64,000 bases of DNA from Orcinus orca (GCF_937001465.1 NC_064579.1:9745501-9809500), one strand, 5' to 3'. Positions 12,191-24,629 are shown, counted from the stretch's first letter. Notes: generated by a model not told the origin, from the letters alone. Translations and numbers: made by a program.

Positions 12191-14939
12191 TAATGACATA
12201 ATTTTTAAAAGTTATCTAAAACTCCATTTCAGTCAATGATAGCATTTTCATGGGGCCTGAGGGAAGCACCTTCCGTCAGATCATATACCTTTGAGGAAAA
12301 TTATTTATCCACGTATGTGTCACAGAGCCAATCCCCATGCACTGTAGACTCGAACAAATAGGTTTTGATTTGAGTTAAAAAGATTCCACACCCCCTATCA
12401 TATTGGGGATCATTTTAAGGGATGTTCAACTTTAAACACCTCTACTCTCATGATGCCAATTTCCTATTTTCATTTGGCAAAACAAGCCTACTCTGTTTAT
12501 TGAAAAGATGAAATATGCTTCTATCAAAAGACTAATAATGATCATGTCTCTCGAGTATGAGAATAGACTTCAAGGCATTGCATCCGGGGGAATTGAATGG
12601 AGAACACCAGGTCTGCTCCAGTGCCCAGTGACTGGTAATGCTCCAGGGTGCTTGCTGATGTTACTAATAGAAGTGACCAGGATTTGGTGAGGAAATGCCC
12701 AGAGGGCACTGCATCTGAGTCAGGGGTCCGCAGGTCTTAAAAGCACAAATACTTACTGACTTTTGTCTTGATTGATTCTCTTGGCCTCCGTGCTAGAAGT
12801 TGAACGAACCATACTAAGACAAGGGACTCAAAAGGAGAGGGAGTAGGCAGACAATACTCAGGAATAAAAGAACAATGCCAATGCGGAAGTCAGGACCCAG
12901 GTCTAAGAATAATAGACCATGCCGTAGTGGAAAGAACCTGGTTCTCATTTTGCTCATTTGTGAAATCAGATTTGGCAAGGGAACGCGTTGCAATCCCATT
13001 TAATACAGACGAGCAAAATTTCTTTTTGGTGGACCTCAACCTGAATTCCAGGTTGTAGATAAACAGGGACCTGCAAAGGGAAGTATGTGGTGGAAGCAAT
13101 TGGTGAAAGTCTCTCACAACTTTCTCTATCCCAATCAGAAGTAGAACACATGTAGAAAAATATATGTTGTGTTAACATTAAACCGTAGTAATAAGAAAAT
13201 ATTTGGGTGGATGATAAGACTTAAAACACAGTTGTCTTTTATCATACATGAAATTAAAACAATTTGTATCTAACAAAATGAAGAACTCTTACACCTAAGA
13301 GTTTTAAAGGAAAGCAATTCCTTGCTCATATAAATATGTCTGCTATGGCAAACAGGAATTTTAAATCTGTGAGGAACTAATATTAACTGACAGGTTCTCT
13401 AGATCAGCTCTGTAAATGCAAGGCATTATTTGATTTAGATATAAGATTTTCATCACTTAATCATATAATTCAGTGAGATATCTTTATTCTAACCTGAACT
13501 TCTTTTCAGAAGACTTGGATCACAAAGAGAGATATTGGCAAGAGATAATGATTTGTTAAATGTATGAGACAATTATTTTAGGGATTAACATTGTGTATAT
13601 AAAATCTACTGATTGGACACCCGATTTTATAGCAAGTATATTTTGAGTTAAAAAAGTGAGAAAAAGTATTTTTGTATGCCTATGGCACACACTGTCTAAC
13701 ATTTTTTCTTTTAAGGGTGCTATGTAAAAAACGTTATCACTATCAAAAAGTAAAAGTTATTAGTTATCCAGAATTTGTTCAGTGTAAAGGTTGGACCTAT
13801 TGTAATCTTTTGAGTCAAAAGTGAGTTGCCTCTGTACTTTGATGGAGAAAAATCATTTTCCAGTTTGGGACAATGTTACTAAAGTGATTCTTAGAGACTG
13901 AAATGGAATAATTCTTTTTTATAGATGCATAGTAATCTATTTAGAAAACATAAAAGCACTAAAGAATATATGCCCCACATTTAACCTTAGGGAAGTCCAA
14001 TGACCTCTAAAAGATGCATTGGCTCTGTGTATACTGAGGGGGATGGAGGGATGCCCAATGTCAGGACGGGTGTCATTGTCCGTGCCCTCACTGGAGTTGT
14101 GGGCAGAACATGTACGGCAGTAATAATGCTAAGCTGTATCTAGAATAATCTGGAATCTTCCAATTGGACAAATTTTTGATCAAATAAATCAGATTTGGAT
14201 GTTCTTAGTTATAATACCAATTGAATCTTTGATATGCCTCAGTCTTCATGGATGTTATTAATTGCATTTCACTGCTGCTACTTTGCACCTATGTGATAGT
14301 GTGATGCTTGAGCAACGTCAGATAGCAGGGTTTGTGGAGTAACCAGACAGCCACACTGGAAGCACCAGTTGTGCTCCTAATCTTTCCCCTGGGTTTAGCT
14401 TTAATTTTTAATGAGTTTGCCTCTGCTGAAGAGCCAAATCTCTAATACCCGGTATGGGGAATGATGCGTGAGTTATTAAAACATATAAGAGCTTAGACAA
14501 TGAGAAGGGAAAGGGCTACACCCTCAGTTGTTGAATTGGTTGTAAAACAAATTCCTGGGGATTTAATGAATAAAATTTCTGTTGGCCTCACATTTGGAAT
14601 TAATGAGGTGGAAAATATGAAATAACATGTAACAGCCTTGCAACACAGAGAACCAGACCTAGGAGAGTTTATTTTGGAGAAGGAACGTTTTCTAATCTTA
14701 GGTTCCTGTTTAGACTTATGACCACTAGCTGGCATGTGAATTCTAGTTAAACTCAGAAACTGTTTATTTTTGTAATTTTTGTCTGGGACTTTTCTCAATT
14801 TTTTGACTGTCAATAAAAAGGCTGACTGGCCGAGAGCTTAAACCAGGCCCCGCTGGAGTTCACTGAAGAACTTCAGTCAACAACTATTTGTCTGACACTG
14901 GTCTCAGGCTGGGGAGAAGGTTGGGAAAAAAAACCCATT
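12191..14939. other. Unassigned noncoding DNA
   Basis: No gene or confident repeat over 2.7 kb. A minus-strand open frame of 106 codons at 14493-14813 shows no recognisable motif. CAATAAA at 14809 on the plus strand is isolated, with no A-run. Confidence 0.4.
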
Positions 14940-15040
14940 CTGGGAAACTGGAGGCCTGGGTTTAGTTCTAGCTCTACCACTAGTTAGCTGCAGGTCTCAG
15001 GACAGTTATCTAACCTTCCTGGGCCTTGTCACCAGGTAAG
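14940..15040 (+). mobile_element. MIR fragment
   Basis: GGCCTGGGTTTAGTTCTAGCTCTACCACTAGTTAGCTG-like order (parts seen at 14952-14990) followed by a diverged 'ACCTTCCTGGGCC' equals the MIR core. Confidence 0.65.
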
Positions 15041-15428
15041 TTCCCCAAAGTTTAACTTGAGAAACAGTAAGCTCCAGGTTGACAGATCTGGTTTTCCTAA
15101 CAGTGCCTCCATCAGACTGCTGCCAAAGTTTAGGAAACAAAGAATGTTTGGTCATCTGGGACTCGGGGCAGTTTCCTAACACCTGCAGGACTCGCTGCTT
15201 TGGAACATCCTTGATGGTACGTAGCAAAACACATGACGTATATAGATAATTCCAATCCAATCCAAAGCGGTGCCTGGCAAAATGTTCCAGAGCGTTTGTG
15301 TGTCTTTCTGCAATGTGACAGACATTCTCATGAAATTCCTGCAGCATATCTCTTGGACGGTTATTGATGTATGACGTACATAGAGGACAGTGCTCCAATC
15401 TGAAGGGTCCTGCTCTCCTAGTCTTCAC
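15006..15428 (-). other. 140-codon open frame, unrecognised
   Basis: Uninterrupted minus-strand frame starting MKTRRAGPFRLEHCPLCTSY and ending TYLVTRPRKVR. It contains a C-x2-C pair near residues 14-17 and two later His residues, which superficially recalls a zinc-binding motif. I recognise no family. No splice-site, poly(A) or upstream promoter evidence was found, its first 35 bases on the plus strand overlap a MIR, and a frame of this length is expected about once by chance in a 64-kb AT-rich window. Most likely noncoding. Confidence 0.15.
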
Positions 15429-15639
15429 AAACTGAACACATCTGAGTAATCGGTTTCCAAATCAAGAAATAGAACGTAAGCAGGGCCACAGAACCTTGCT
15501 TGCTTCCTCTTCAGTCATTTCCTCGCCCAAGGGTAGCCACTGTTTCTAATGGCATAGAGTGGTTTTAAAATGTCCAAAAAAACCCAGATGGAAAACGGAG
15601 ATTGCCAGGTCCTAATTTAGAGATCTTGACATGTCATTC

Positions 15640-16560
15640 AGAAATCTAATCCTTTGCCTGTGCCTGGATGAATAGGTACTACCCTTTTGGAAAACAGTTT
15701 GGTACTGTGTCTCAAGATCTCTTAACACATTTATTCTATTCCATTCTTGGATTATCCAAGGAAATCCAAGATTTCCAGATTATCCAAGGAAAATCTGCTT
15801 AAAAAAGGATGACTTCAGGGCTTCCCTGGTGGTGCAGTGGTTGAGAATCTGCCTGCCAATGCAGGGGACATGGGTTCGAGCCCTGGTCTGGGAGGATCCC
15901 AGATGCCGCGGAGCAACTGGGCCCGTGAGCCACAATTACTGAGCCTGTGCGTCTGGAGCCCGCGATCCACAACTACTGAGCACGCGTGCCACGAAGACCG
16001 TGCTCCGCAACAAGAGAGGCCGCGATAGTAAGAGGCCCGCGCACCGCGATGAAGAGCGGCCCCCGCTTGCCACACCTAGAGAAAGACCTCGCACAGAAAC
16101 GAAGACCCAACACAGCCATAAATAAATAAATTTAAAAAATTCACGACATATGTCAATATTTAGCTAGTGTTGATGAATTTATTCTATTAAAAAAAGGATG
16201 ACTTCATATTTATGAATATTTTCACTTCACAGTTATCTGTAATTATTAAACCAGAAAAGTAGCTCAGACATTCAACAATGGCTGAATCATTAATGAGTTC
16301 ACAGATACAAACCATGAAACATTAAGCAGCTGTTAAAAGGGAAGACAGGGAAAGTACTTATCTTGTAATGTGTAGTAAAAAATTGAAAGTGCGAAATTAC
16401 ACTATGCTAGAACCATATCTTTGTAAAACTGAAATGCATATGGACAAGAACTGGAAAATATTTATGGAGAGATGTTGGTTGCTTTCTATATCTGTTATGT
16501 TGTAAAATTGTTATTGTGATAAAAGTGTGATGGGGTAAAAAAAAAAAAAGCTGATGGGTA
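15640..16560 (+). mobile_element. Old L1 3' region, split by a SINE
   Basis: GTTTGGTACTGTGTCTCAAG and ATTCTATTCCATTCTTGGAT, then, after the SINE insertion at 15818-16189, CAACAATGGCTGAATCATTA, GAAACATTAAGCAGCTGTTA and a terminal A-run at 16539-16550. This is the order of the degraded 3' part of an old sense L1. The family is inferred from layout more than from exact matches. Confidence 0.55.
15818..16189 (+). mobile_element. CHR SINE, long form, with a unique 3' tail
   Basis: CHR long form (A box TGGTGCAGTGG, B box GGTTCGAGCCC) ending in (AAAT)n near 16138, followed by about 50 bases of unrelated sequence (16139-16188) and an A-run. The exact 17-bp duplication AAAAAAGGATGACTTCA flanks the whole unit (15801-15817 and 16190-16206). 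The extra sequence therefore arrived with the SINE, as expected when a Pol III transcript reads past its source copy. Confidence 0.93.
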
Positions 16561-17189
16561 GCTGTGCACGATTTTAGTTCCATGGTCAATTAAGCCTTCA
16601 CAGAAATATAAAAATTTGAGTCTAAATTAAAGGAGACAGTCTGAGACCTGCCATTCTTGATATTTCCAGGTATTCAAATTCTAATGTAGAATTCACAGGA
16701 ATATTTTCCATAATGGACATACCCAGAAGCAAACATTTTCTTTTAAAGGGATCATCACAACCCTCTGAATTGTTTGTTTATGGTTCAGGAATCTTTACTG
16801 GCCTGTTGGATTGGCAGAAGTCTCCTCTAAGGACCTCAAAATTTATCCCTGCTGGCACTGCTGATTTGACCAGATTATGTCTCAACCAGTCATTGGCTGA
16901 GCCTCATATAGGCCTGTTTTCACAGTTAACTGTCAGCACTGGGCTCTTCCCAATTAATATCAGACTAATGCCACTTCCAGCAGCTTGGCAACCTGCCCCT
17001 TGAGTTTACCATCTGTCACTGCTGCTGTTTTTAACTGATAAACCCCCCATCTCAGGCTTAACCCAATAAGAAGTGTATTTCGTGCCCGTGTCATTCTTAA
17101 ACAGGTGTTCTAATTGGCAGGCAGCATCTCCTAGGCAGTGATGCTTCATAGATCGGCAACATGTGGTTTCCAAGTTGGCTGTCCTTGCT
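16561..17189. other. Unassigned noncoding DNA
   Basis: Contains short open frames on both strands (96 and 129 codons) with no recognised motifs. No repeat identified with confidence. Confidence 0.4.
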
Positions 17190-17400
17190 GGAAGAGGTAA
17201 GAGAATGAAGGATTCATGGCGGAGGTTTTTGTGGGTCAAGCCTAGAAGTGGTGTGCCTCCCCTCCACTCATATACTATTGACCCCAACTTAATCACATGG
17301 CCAGATCTAACTGCAAGAGATACTGGGAAGTACAGTCTGTCTTTGAGCCCAAGAAGAGGAGAAATGGGGTTTGATGAATAGCTAGTTTCTGACACACATA
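17190..17400 (+). mobile_element. Ancient interspersed repeat, family unnamed
   Basis: CTATTGACCCCAACTTAATC, ACATGGCCAGATCTAACTGC and GGGAAGTACAGTCTGTCTTT match, with divergence, the 3' part of the repeats at 45895-46360 and 55340-55870 (ATTGGCCAGAACTTAGTCACATGG-like text). Identification rests on this within-window recurrence. Confidence 0.5.
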
Positions 17401-18954
17401 CAACTGTACAACTATTTTCAGAGTATTTAAATTTTTTAAATTACTTTTCCCTTTGTTGCATTATTTGTGATTTCTCACATGTGAATTTTAAAAATTATTC
17501 CAATTTGTCTCTGAAACATCTATTATAATTATAATTTTGCTGTACATTTTTTCAAGCTATATATATACATATATATATAGTACACATATATACATGTAAA
17601 ATATGTGTGTGTATGCATAATCTGAGGTTACATAGTTACATAGGCCAGATCCAGAACTTGGGACCAGGATTTATAACTGTGAGTCCACTGAGTGGTTTCA
17701 TTTTACTATACTTCAATATCAAATATATAGAGAAGATGACAAAAAGGTCCATGAGTCAATACTTTTGATTAACATCATCTCTACTTTAAATTCCAGTACT
17801 GAGTAGTAAATATCTAGATAACTATCTTACATTTTAGAGCCACTAGGGCATCAAATATTGGGATCTTTTTGTAATTACCTTTGCTACTTCTTCCATTCTT
17901 TTTCTCTTAGTATTAAATATTTCTTTATCAGTTTGACTCAGAGATTTATCATAATCACTCTGGCAATTGAGGAGTTAGAGCGAGGCATAGATAGGTAAAT
18001 AGATATGGCGGAAGGCTGAGCTTTCTAAAAATTACAAAGGTACAGAGACCAAACTCACATCATTTGCCTACCCCCTTTCCCCATATCCAGTAAAGGGTAT
18101 CCAATGGGAGGACAGCAGAAAAAAAACAATGGTCCCTTTAAAGTACAAAAACTGATATGGTGCTTGAATCAGAAATCTGACTACAAAAGCAACAAGAGGA
18201 GTGGGCTGAGCTAGGTGGGTATGACAAGCTTTGAGCCATGATGATGACACCAGTGTCTCTGTGTCACTGCCCAGGCCAGACAGCTGCTTCTCATTATCAC
18301 TGCCAAGTAGGATGCCAGGAGAGAGTAGAAAATTGTGCATAAAGAAACAAACTAAAATTCAGATAAACTCAGAGAGGAATTAGCTAGTTAGTGAAAAACG
18401 CTAAAAAGCCAGAACCATCTGGTGTAGGAAAAACTACCCTAAAAGGGACTGTCAACATTACAAATAGCAAAAGAACAGATAGTCTTCCCAGGGTAGAATG
18501 AGGGGAGGTGTTTTATTGTGGTCTGATAAGGTGAGTAATATAGAAGGATTGTTTCCAGGCAGCTGCTGCCCATTAGATGAAGGTGGTGAGAGACTCCACG
18601 GAGAGCCTTTCAGACAAAGTTATGTGAAAGTATGCACACACCAGAAACTATTGAAGATATTAGATTGATCGTGCTCCAAGTTCTATTGTGGCTAGAATGT
18701 TTTCTGGGCAAAGGGAAAAAGGCCAGGTTTGGATTGACAATACGTCTTAAACACTTAATAAAAAATTATATTATATTAATTCCTTTATATCCTCTGTTAT
18801 TTGTCCAAGAGACGAAATACGATTCAGATTGTCTTCACAGGACTCTACTGATTGAAAAAGACATTGCTTGGCTTTCTTTTTCTCTTTCAATTCCTTAATT
18901 TTGTTTTTTTTGTTTGTTTGTTTTTTTGAATTTCAACTTTAAACTCATCGAAGG
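17401..18954. other. Unassigned noncoding DNA with AT-rich patch
   Basis: 17555-17610 is an imperfect (TA)n/(CATATA)n microsatellite. The remainder shows no gene or clear repeat. Confidence 0.4.
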
Positions 18955-19190
18955 TAGAACCAACATTTATTGATGGTTTACTGCTTCCCAGACCTTGTCT
19001 CAATACTTTACCTCTTGTAACCCTCCATACAACCCTGTAAAGGAAATAACTGTAAAAATCACATTTCGCAAATGAGGAAACTGCTTCGCTCAAGGATACA
19101 GTAATTGGCAGAACCAGAAAATTTATTGTATTTCTTAGTGCAAAGGTCATGCTCTTTTCCTAGAAGAGATGTGAGGATCCCCAACACTGG
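18955..19190 (+). mobile_element. MIR SINE
   Basis: ACATTTATTGATGGTTTACT, AACCCTCCATACAACCCTGT, AAATGAGGAAACTGCTTCGC and GGATACAGTAATTGGCAGAA follow the MIR consensus in order. Confidence 0.75.
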
Positions 19191-19279
19191 GTTTGAGCTT
19201 GACTGATTTTTCAGCGCTTTCTCTTACAGTTAACATAGCAGCTTCTTCAATTTTCCTCTACTTTCTGCTCTTGGAGGCA

Positions 19280-19400
19280 ACACTGGAGCCTCGGTCACTG
19301 TGTTTCTTGTAATCTTGGGCAAGTCACTTCACTTTGTCCAGTAGTAAAATGATGAGATTGGACTAGAGGAAATCACAGATCTCAACCAGCTTTGACAAAT
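19280..19400 (+). mobile_element. MIR-class fragment
   Basis: AATCTTGGGCAAGTCACTTC followed by AGTAGTAAAATGATGAGATT and GGACTAGAGG equals the MIR/MIR3 core-to-3' region. Confidence 0.7.
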
Positions 19401-20109
19401 CTCCAGTCCAAGGACCAGGATGTGCCAACCTTTCAGCCACACTTCTTAACGCGATACCTATGAAGAATCTAGGAGCATTTTCCATTGCCAGGTAATGTCT
19501 CCCCTCACTTCTCCCCTCTTTGTAGGTAACTCTTTTTTAAAAGGTAAAAGTGGGGAAACTTCTCTGTTTGGCATCCACACTCAGAAAGCCTGGTGTGATG
19601 GTGAACATCAATTTGCAATTCATCAAGATGAATTCAAGCCATCAGTCATTTAACCCATCTGCAATCATCAGGAAAATACCTAAGTCACAGTTGGAAGACT
19701 CATGCATTTTTCCAGAAAGTAGAAAGTGTTTGCCTCTTTTCTAGACTGGCAGCTGGCTAAAAGTGCTTACTCAAAAGACTATTGCTGAGAGGGGTGATGT
19801 CTAACCATTACGGGAAATTGGTTGCATATGTAAATTTACACCTCTCTTTATCCTTACTGACTTAGTGTTTTTGTGATACTTGTATCCTCACAGGAGCAAA
19901 TGATAGGAAAGCATGGCAATTTCACTTACCCATGGAAGCAATTCACAAAAAAATAATAAAACAAGAACAGATCTCTTTCTCCACTGTGCTTGTGAACTTT
20001 TTTGGGCAGATGAAGCATATCTTTCCTTTAGTATAAAATCCCTTTACACCTCACACGAAGTGATCTATTTGCTCAGTTATTTACTCAATATCATTAAATA
20101 TCTGTTTAA
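19401..20109. other. Unassigned noncoding DNA
   Basis: No gene or confident repeat seen. Confidence 0.4.
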
Positions 20110-20260
20110 CCCATCTAAGGGGCAAGTTACTTCTCCCATGAAACATTTTCTTACCTATAAAGTGGCCAAAAATAATATGAGCTTATAGAGTTATTACATG
20201 AAGTAATTAAGAAAATGCATGACAGTGCCTCCCTTCTCTGTGAAAAGTACTTGTCAGTCA
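20110..20260 (+). mobile_element. MIR 3' half
   Basis: GGGGCAAGTTACTTCTCCCA, CTTACCTATAAAGTGG, then GTTATTACATGAAGTAATTA and GACAGTGCCTCC keep MIR order. Confidence 0.6.
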
Positions 20261-20409
20261 TTGTATAGAGTAAAAAAAGATGATTTTGTAAGGAAATGGA
20301 TCAAGTCCTCAAGAAGTTGCAGTCTGCTAAGAAAAATAAGGTATGTTCATCGATCCCCCAAAGTTACAGAAGGAAGTGGCATGTATGAAAGAAAAATATA
20401 GAAAAAATG

Positions 20410-20830
20410 CCAGAGGAGTTTGGAGAAGAGAGGATACTTCTAGGGTTATAAGACACAATATTTTGCACAAGGCATTTGAACTCCACTTTTAAGGATGGAT
20501 AGGATTTGGACATAAACAAATGGAGGAGAGAGAATAGAGTTACTTCCTGAAGGTGCAGCGTGAGAATAGAACTAAGAAATAGTTATCATAAGAGAATAAC
20601 CAATGGTCCGGTTTAGTTGGAGTATGTGGTTTATGGAGGGGGCAATGGTAAATAAGGTTGGAAATGTAAATATGACTAGATTGAAGATGGGTTTCAGTGC
20701 TTTTATTCTGGAGGCCAAGATTGGGGGTGATAGTGAGAATAGAGAGGTTATGAGGTGGAGTGGATGTGTAATGAAAGAGGACAGAAAGTTCAGTGAGGGA
20801 CATATTGGATTTGAGATGTACCAAGAGCCT
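20410..20830 (+). mobile_element. Ancient mammalian-wide repeat, family unnamed
   Basis: AAGGATGGATAGGATTTGGA, AATGGTCCGGTTTAGTTGGA, GTATGTGGTTTATGGAGGGG and AATAAGGTTGGAAATGTAAA resemble a repeat I have seen widely in mammalian DNA ('...TTGAAGGATGGGTAGG...GTCCGGTTTGGCTGG...'). I cannot name it with confidence. Confidence 0.45.
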
Positions 20831-22625
20831 TCTTGTTGGATTGCTAGGGAGAACTGAGAACTGGGACACTGGAGGAGAGGTACATGGTGGGGTACCTTGG
20901 CTGTACCTTTATAGCAAGCAACTTCCAATATAATTCAGTAGACTAGAACTGCCTCGTAAGACTTTTGTAAACACAGAGCCTCAGCAATTCCATCACTTAT
21001 CTCAATCCCTAGCCACTGAAGGGAGTAGAGGTGACATAAGAAGTGAGAGTGAGTTTATTCAAATTTTAAAATAAAATTTGAAAAAGATCTGCTGAAGGTG
21101 TTGAGGACCAAGAAGTACCATACTGCATACATTTTGGATTCAATTTATAGTGTATTCATGATGGTCTGGGGTGAAGGAACCTTAATAAGCCCTCAAACCA
21201 ATTAACTGAAATAAGTTATTGATAAGGACAAAAAAAAATGAGCAAATAATACACCTTAACTACACAAGTGCCAAGAGTGATCCCAAGATAAAAAATGACT
21301 GATGTGTAAAAGGCAATACAATCCAAAGGAAAAATGAATTGCTAACAAGTTGCTTTTTTAAATATTTTAATGTGGTAAGTTGCCATTCACATGGAAGGAT
21401 TTTCTGATATGAGGATCAAAAGGAAATTTCTGGCAGCAAAAATTATTGACATAGAAAATTCAAGGGAAGCAGTGAAAAATCCCATTAGCATGTCAGGGAG
21501 CCTTATCTGTAGTTTATTTTCTGCAGCTTGATTTTGTTGATGGAGACTGGCTACAAAGATTAGGAGCCATAAAGATAAGAAAAGTTGACAGACAGAAAAG
21601 GTACCTTGAAAACAGTACAGGATGCAGAATAATATCTTAACACCCTATAACTCTGAAAATATCAAATAAAAGACTCCCTGCCATAAAACCTCAGGAAAAT
21701 AACTCTGTGCAGTAATATAGGGAGAATATTTATTGGAAGGACCAATTTTCTTCATGGGCTTTGGGCCCATTTAGTACTGTAATGCGTATCAGAAATCTCT
21801 GCTATGATTTCTCATAATTTTGTGTCTAACAGGAAGACTTCCTGTAAAATATAAGGGCTTAGGCAATACACGTAGAGTGAATTCTCCAGAAAGTCAGAAA
21901 ATAAAGTCAACATGACTTGTTTTCTCACTATTTAGGGTCTGAAATCAGAAGACCTGGCTGACACCGATCTTTGAGTTGATCCTGTGAGTAAATAAATAGT
22001 GGGAACAGAGACTAGAAAGATCTGCAGAGACTTTGAAATTCAGGTTTAAAACTTTTGACTTATTTTAAATAAGAAACAACAGGCCCCGAATAGAGTCACT
22101 TGTGCTCAGCCCCACATCAGCAAACCAAGATTTAATACCTAACCTAATTACAGTTTCTGTATCTTCCAGGCTTGACATTTTAAACCGATTGGCCTGGAAT
22201 TTCCTGATCCACACTAATGAGGTAATCTTCAGGTGACAAGGTGACCTTGCCTGAAATAATCCTTCCTTTTGTTTTTGACTTCCTTGTCTCACTCCTCTTT
22301 TGCCTTTAAAAACCTTCCATTTTGTACAGGTCCTCAGAGTGCCTTTCTACTTGCTAGCTGGGATGCTGCCCAATTCATGAATCATTGTATAAAGTTGATT
22401 CGATCTTCAAAATTTACTCATTCGAAATTTGTTTTTTCACAGATTATATCCTTCTGGAAAAAAAAAAAGAAAAAGGGTAGCTATGTGAGGTCTGGGGGGG
22501 TGGGGTGGGGGGAGGGTGGTAGGCAGTAATATGACCAAATCTGTATTTTATAAAGAGTTGTCTGACAGGTGTAGAATAAGTGGAAATAAGAAGAGATTTG
22601 AACTAGGAAGAAAGGTTAAGAAGTT
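20831..22625. other. Unassigned noncoding DNA with G-rich tract
   Basis: No gene or repeat recognised over about 1.8 kb. An A-run at 22459-22475 is followed by a G-tract (22493-22522) with several runs of three or more G. Confidence 0.4.
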
Positions 22626-22766
22626 TTTTGTTTGTTTGTTTTGTTCTGGTTTTTTTTGGCTGCGCTGTGAGGCTTGCGGGATCTTAGTTCCCCAACCAGG
22701 GATTGAACCCATGCCCTCGTCAGTGAAAGTGCTGAGTCCTAACCACTGGACTGCCAAGGAATTCCC
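22626..22766 (-). mobile_element. CHR-type SINE, short-head subfamily, antisense
   Basis: Plus strand reads T-rich tail, TTTGGCTGCGCTGTGAGG, GATCTTAGTTCCCCAACCAG, GGATTGAACCCATGCC, CCACTGGACTGCCAAGGAAT: the reverse complement of the 125-308 type. Flanking AGAAGTT occurs at both ends (about 22619-22625 and 22773-22779), an approximate target duplication. Confidence 0.88.
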
Positions 22767-22959
22767 AGGCTCAGAAGTTCTTATAAAGCCTGATCTAGAT
22801 AGTGGCAGACAGCATGGTCCAAGAAGTGTTTCTCAAGTAGAATGATAGGGTTAGAGGAAAAAAGATCACTGTTATATCTTTTAGTGAACGTCAAAATAAA
22901 GTTTTTTAGTCTTCACCTAAGATTTTGCTCTAAATATTAAAGGATAATGTGATTGAATG

Positions 22960-23665
22960 TAATATTCTAGATTGACAGTTATTTTCATGCACACTTGGAA
23001 CATACTACTCTACTGCCTCTGGACTTCATTGTTGATGAGATGTTTGCTATCAGTCTATCAATAACTTTCCTTTGCTAATTTTTATGATTTTCTTTTTATT
23101 CTTTATTTTCACTATGTGACCAAGGTATGGATTTATTTTTATTGTATTTTTATTTCTTGCTTGATTCTAGAGGTAAATTTTTGATCTAAAAATTCAGTTT
23201 TTAATCAATATTCTGGAATATTCCTAGCAATTAATTCTCAAAGGTAGCCTACCACCATTCCTTCCTTTCTCTGCTTCTGCAGTTTTTATTAAACATTAGA
23301 TATTAGGCGTCTCAATCTATCTTTCATGTCTCTTAACTTCTCAATATTTTTTTCCCTTTTACTTTCTAGACTGCATTCTGGGTAAGCATCTCAGTACCAT
23401 TTCCAAACTCACTAATTAGCTCTTTTACAGATTTCAAGTTAGAATGTATCCCACCTACTGCAGTTTTAAAATTTCAAGGATTAATGTAAGTTAGATGTTC
23501 AAATTGTCTAATTGATTCTTGAAATCAATTGATCCACATGATTTTGTTTCATTTCTGTTTACATTGTTTCAAGACTTTATGTTCTTTTCAAGATGGCAGT
23601 TATGCCTTGGTTTATTTCCTTAAACACAATGTACTTATTTTAAAGTTTTCCCCAAACTGTTCAAT
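22960..23665 (-). mobile_element. Old L1 ORF1-region fragment, antisense
   Basis: CTGCCTCTGGACTTCATTGT, TGTTGATGAGATGTTTGCTA, later TCACTAATTAGCTCTTTTAC and AAGATGGCAGTTATGCC follow the antisense reading of an old L1 ORF1/5' region. It parallels the antisense piece at 45135-45890. Strongly diverged. Confidence 0.55.
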
Positions 23666-23766
23666 GAAGAGAATTTCATATTGAGTATTTTGATTTTTGA
23701 TTGCAATGGTTTTCTTAGCATTAGAATTCTTCAAGTGTTTGTAATATTGCCCTGCAGGAGGCCTGT

Positions 23767-23775
23767 CTCTCTCTC

Positions 23776-23819
<44 letters not shown>

Positions 23820-23826
23820 TTCAGAT

Positions 23827-23871
<45 letters not shown>
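23767..23871. repeat. Compound (CT)n-(AC)n microsatellite
   Basis: An almost pure (TC)n run of about 45 bases (23767-23814), a short spacer TTCTCTTTCAGATGC, then (AC)n of about 43 bases (23828-23870). Frames crossing it translate to CVCVCV and RERERE runs and are meaningless. Confidence 0.98.
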
Positions 23872-23874
<3 letters not shown>

Positions 23875-23880
23875 TCTTTA

Positions 23881-24629
23881 GAGTCTGGAGTCTCCAAAAT
23901 GAATAAAAGAAAGAAGATGCATGGGAGTTACCAATTCAGGAAGACAAGTTTCTCTTACAAGGACTGACAGTTTGGTAGCAACCTTAGAAGTCTCTCACTA
24001 CTGATAGTTCTGGGAAGTATGTAAAACTAATCTTTTATCAGCATCTTGTATAGCATTTACCTTGTGTATTATATTTATCAAATATGTATTAAATACATAT
24101 TTTTTGAACTCATTTCTTAGTAACCATGCTAAAGAAAATTGCAAAACCACTCAAAATCATACCTACAAAAGGAAACTAAAGCCCTATAATTATATAGAGG
24201 TCTTCTAGAAGCATTGAAAAGTTATACCATTTCCAGAAGGAAAAAAAATAATAAAACGTTACTGCAACTATTAATCCAGGTCTGAAACTCCCATGTACTA
24301 TATTAGGAAAGTAAGAGACCAGAGCAGATGTAGTCAGGATGTGCTCATTATCATAAAGTCTGGGAATGTGAGCCCCACAGAGAAAAGGTTGACAGCAAGA
24401 GAAGAAATGAGCAGAAAGGAAGAATTAAGGAGATGCTAAAGGGTTTAACATGAGGAGGGGTTTACAAAAGACAAGCTATGTTAATTGGAAATATAGAAGC
24501 GTTAATAAAAAATGAGACTGACTGAGTGCCCATAGAAGATGTTAACCCAAGGTCTGGAGAGATTTAGGAAAGGAGGAGACATCATAATAAGAACTATAAT
24601 ATATTATATTTGTACAGCAAATTACTTTT
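23881..24629. other. Unassigned noncoding DNA
   Basis: No gene or repeat recognised. Confidence 0.4.

Noticed and set aside
17006..17395. 129-codon minus-strand frame
   Set aside because: Half of it is antisense to an ancient interspersed repeat; no recognisable protein features.
23612..23881. Frames with CVCVCV and RERERE runs
   Set aside because: Direct translation of the CT/AC microsatellite.
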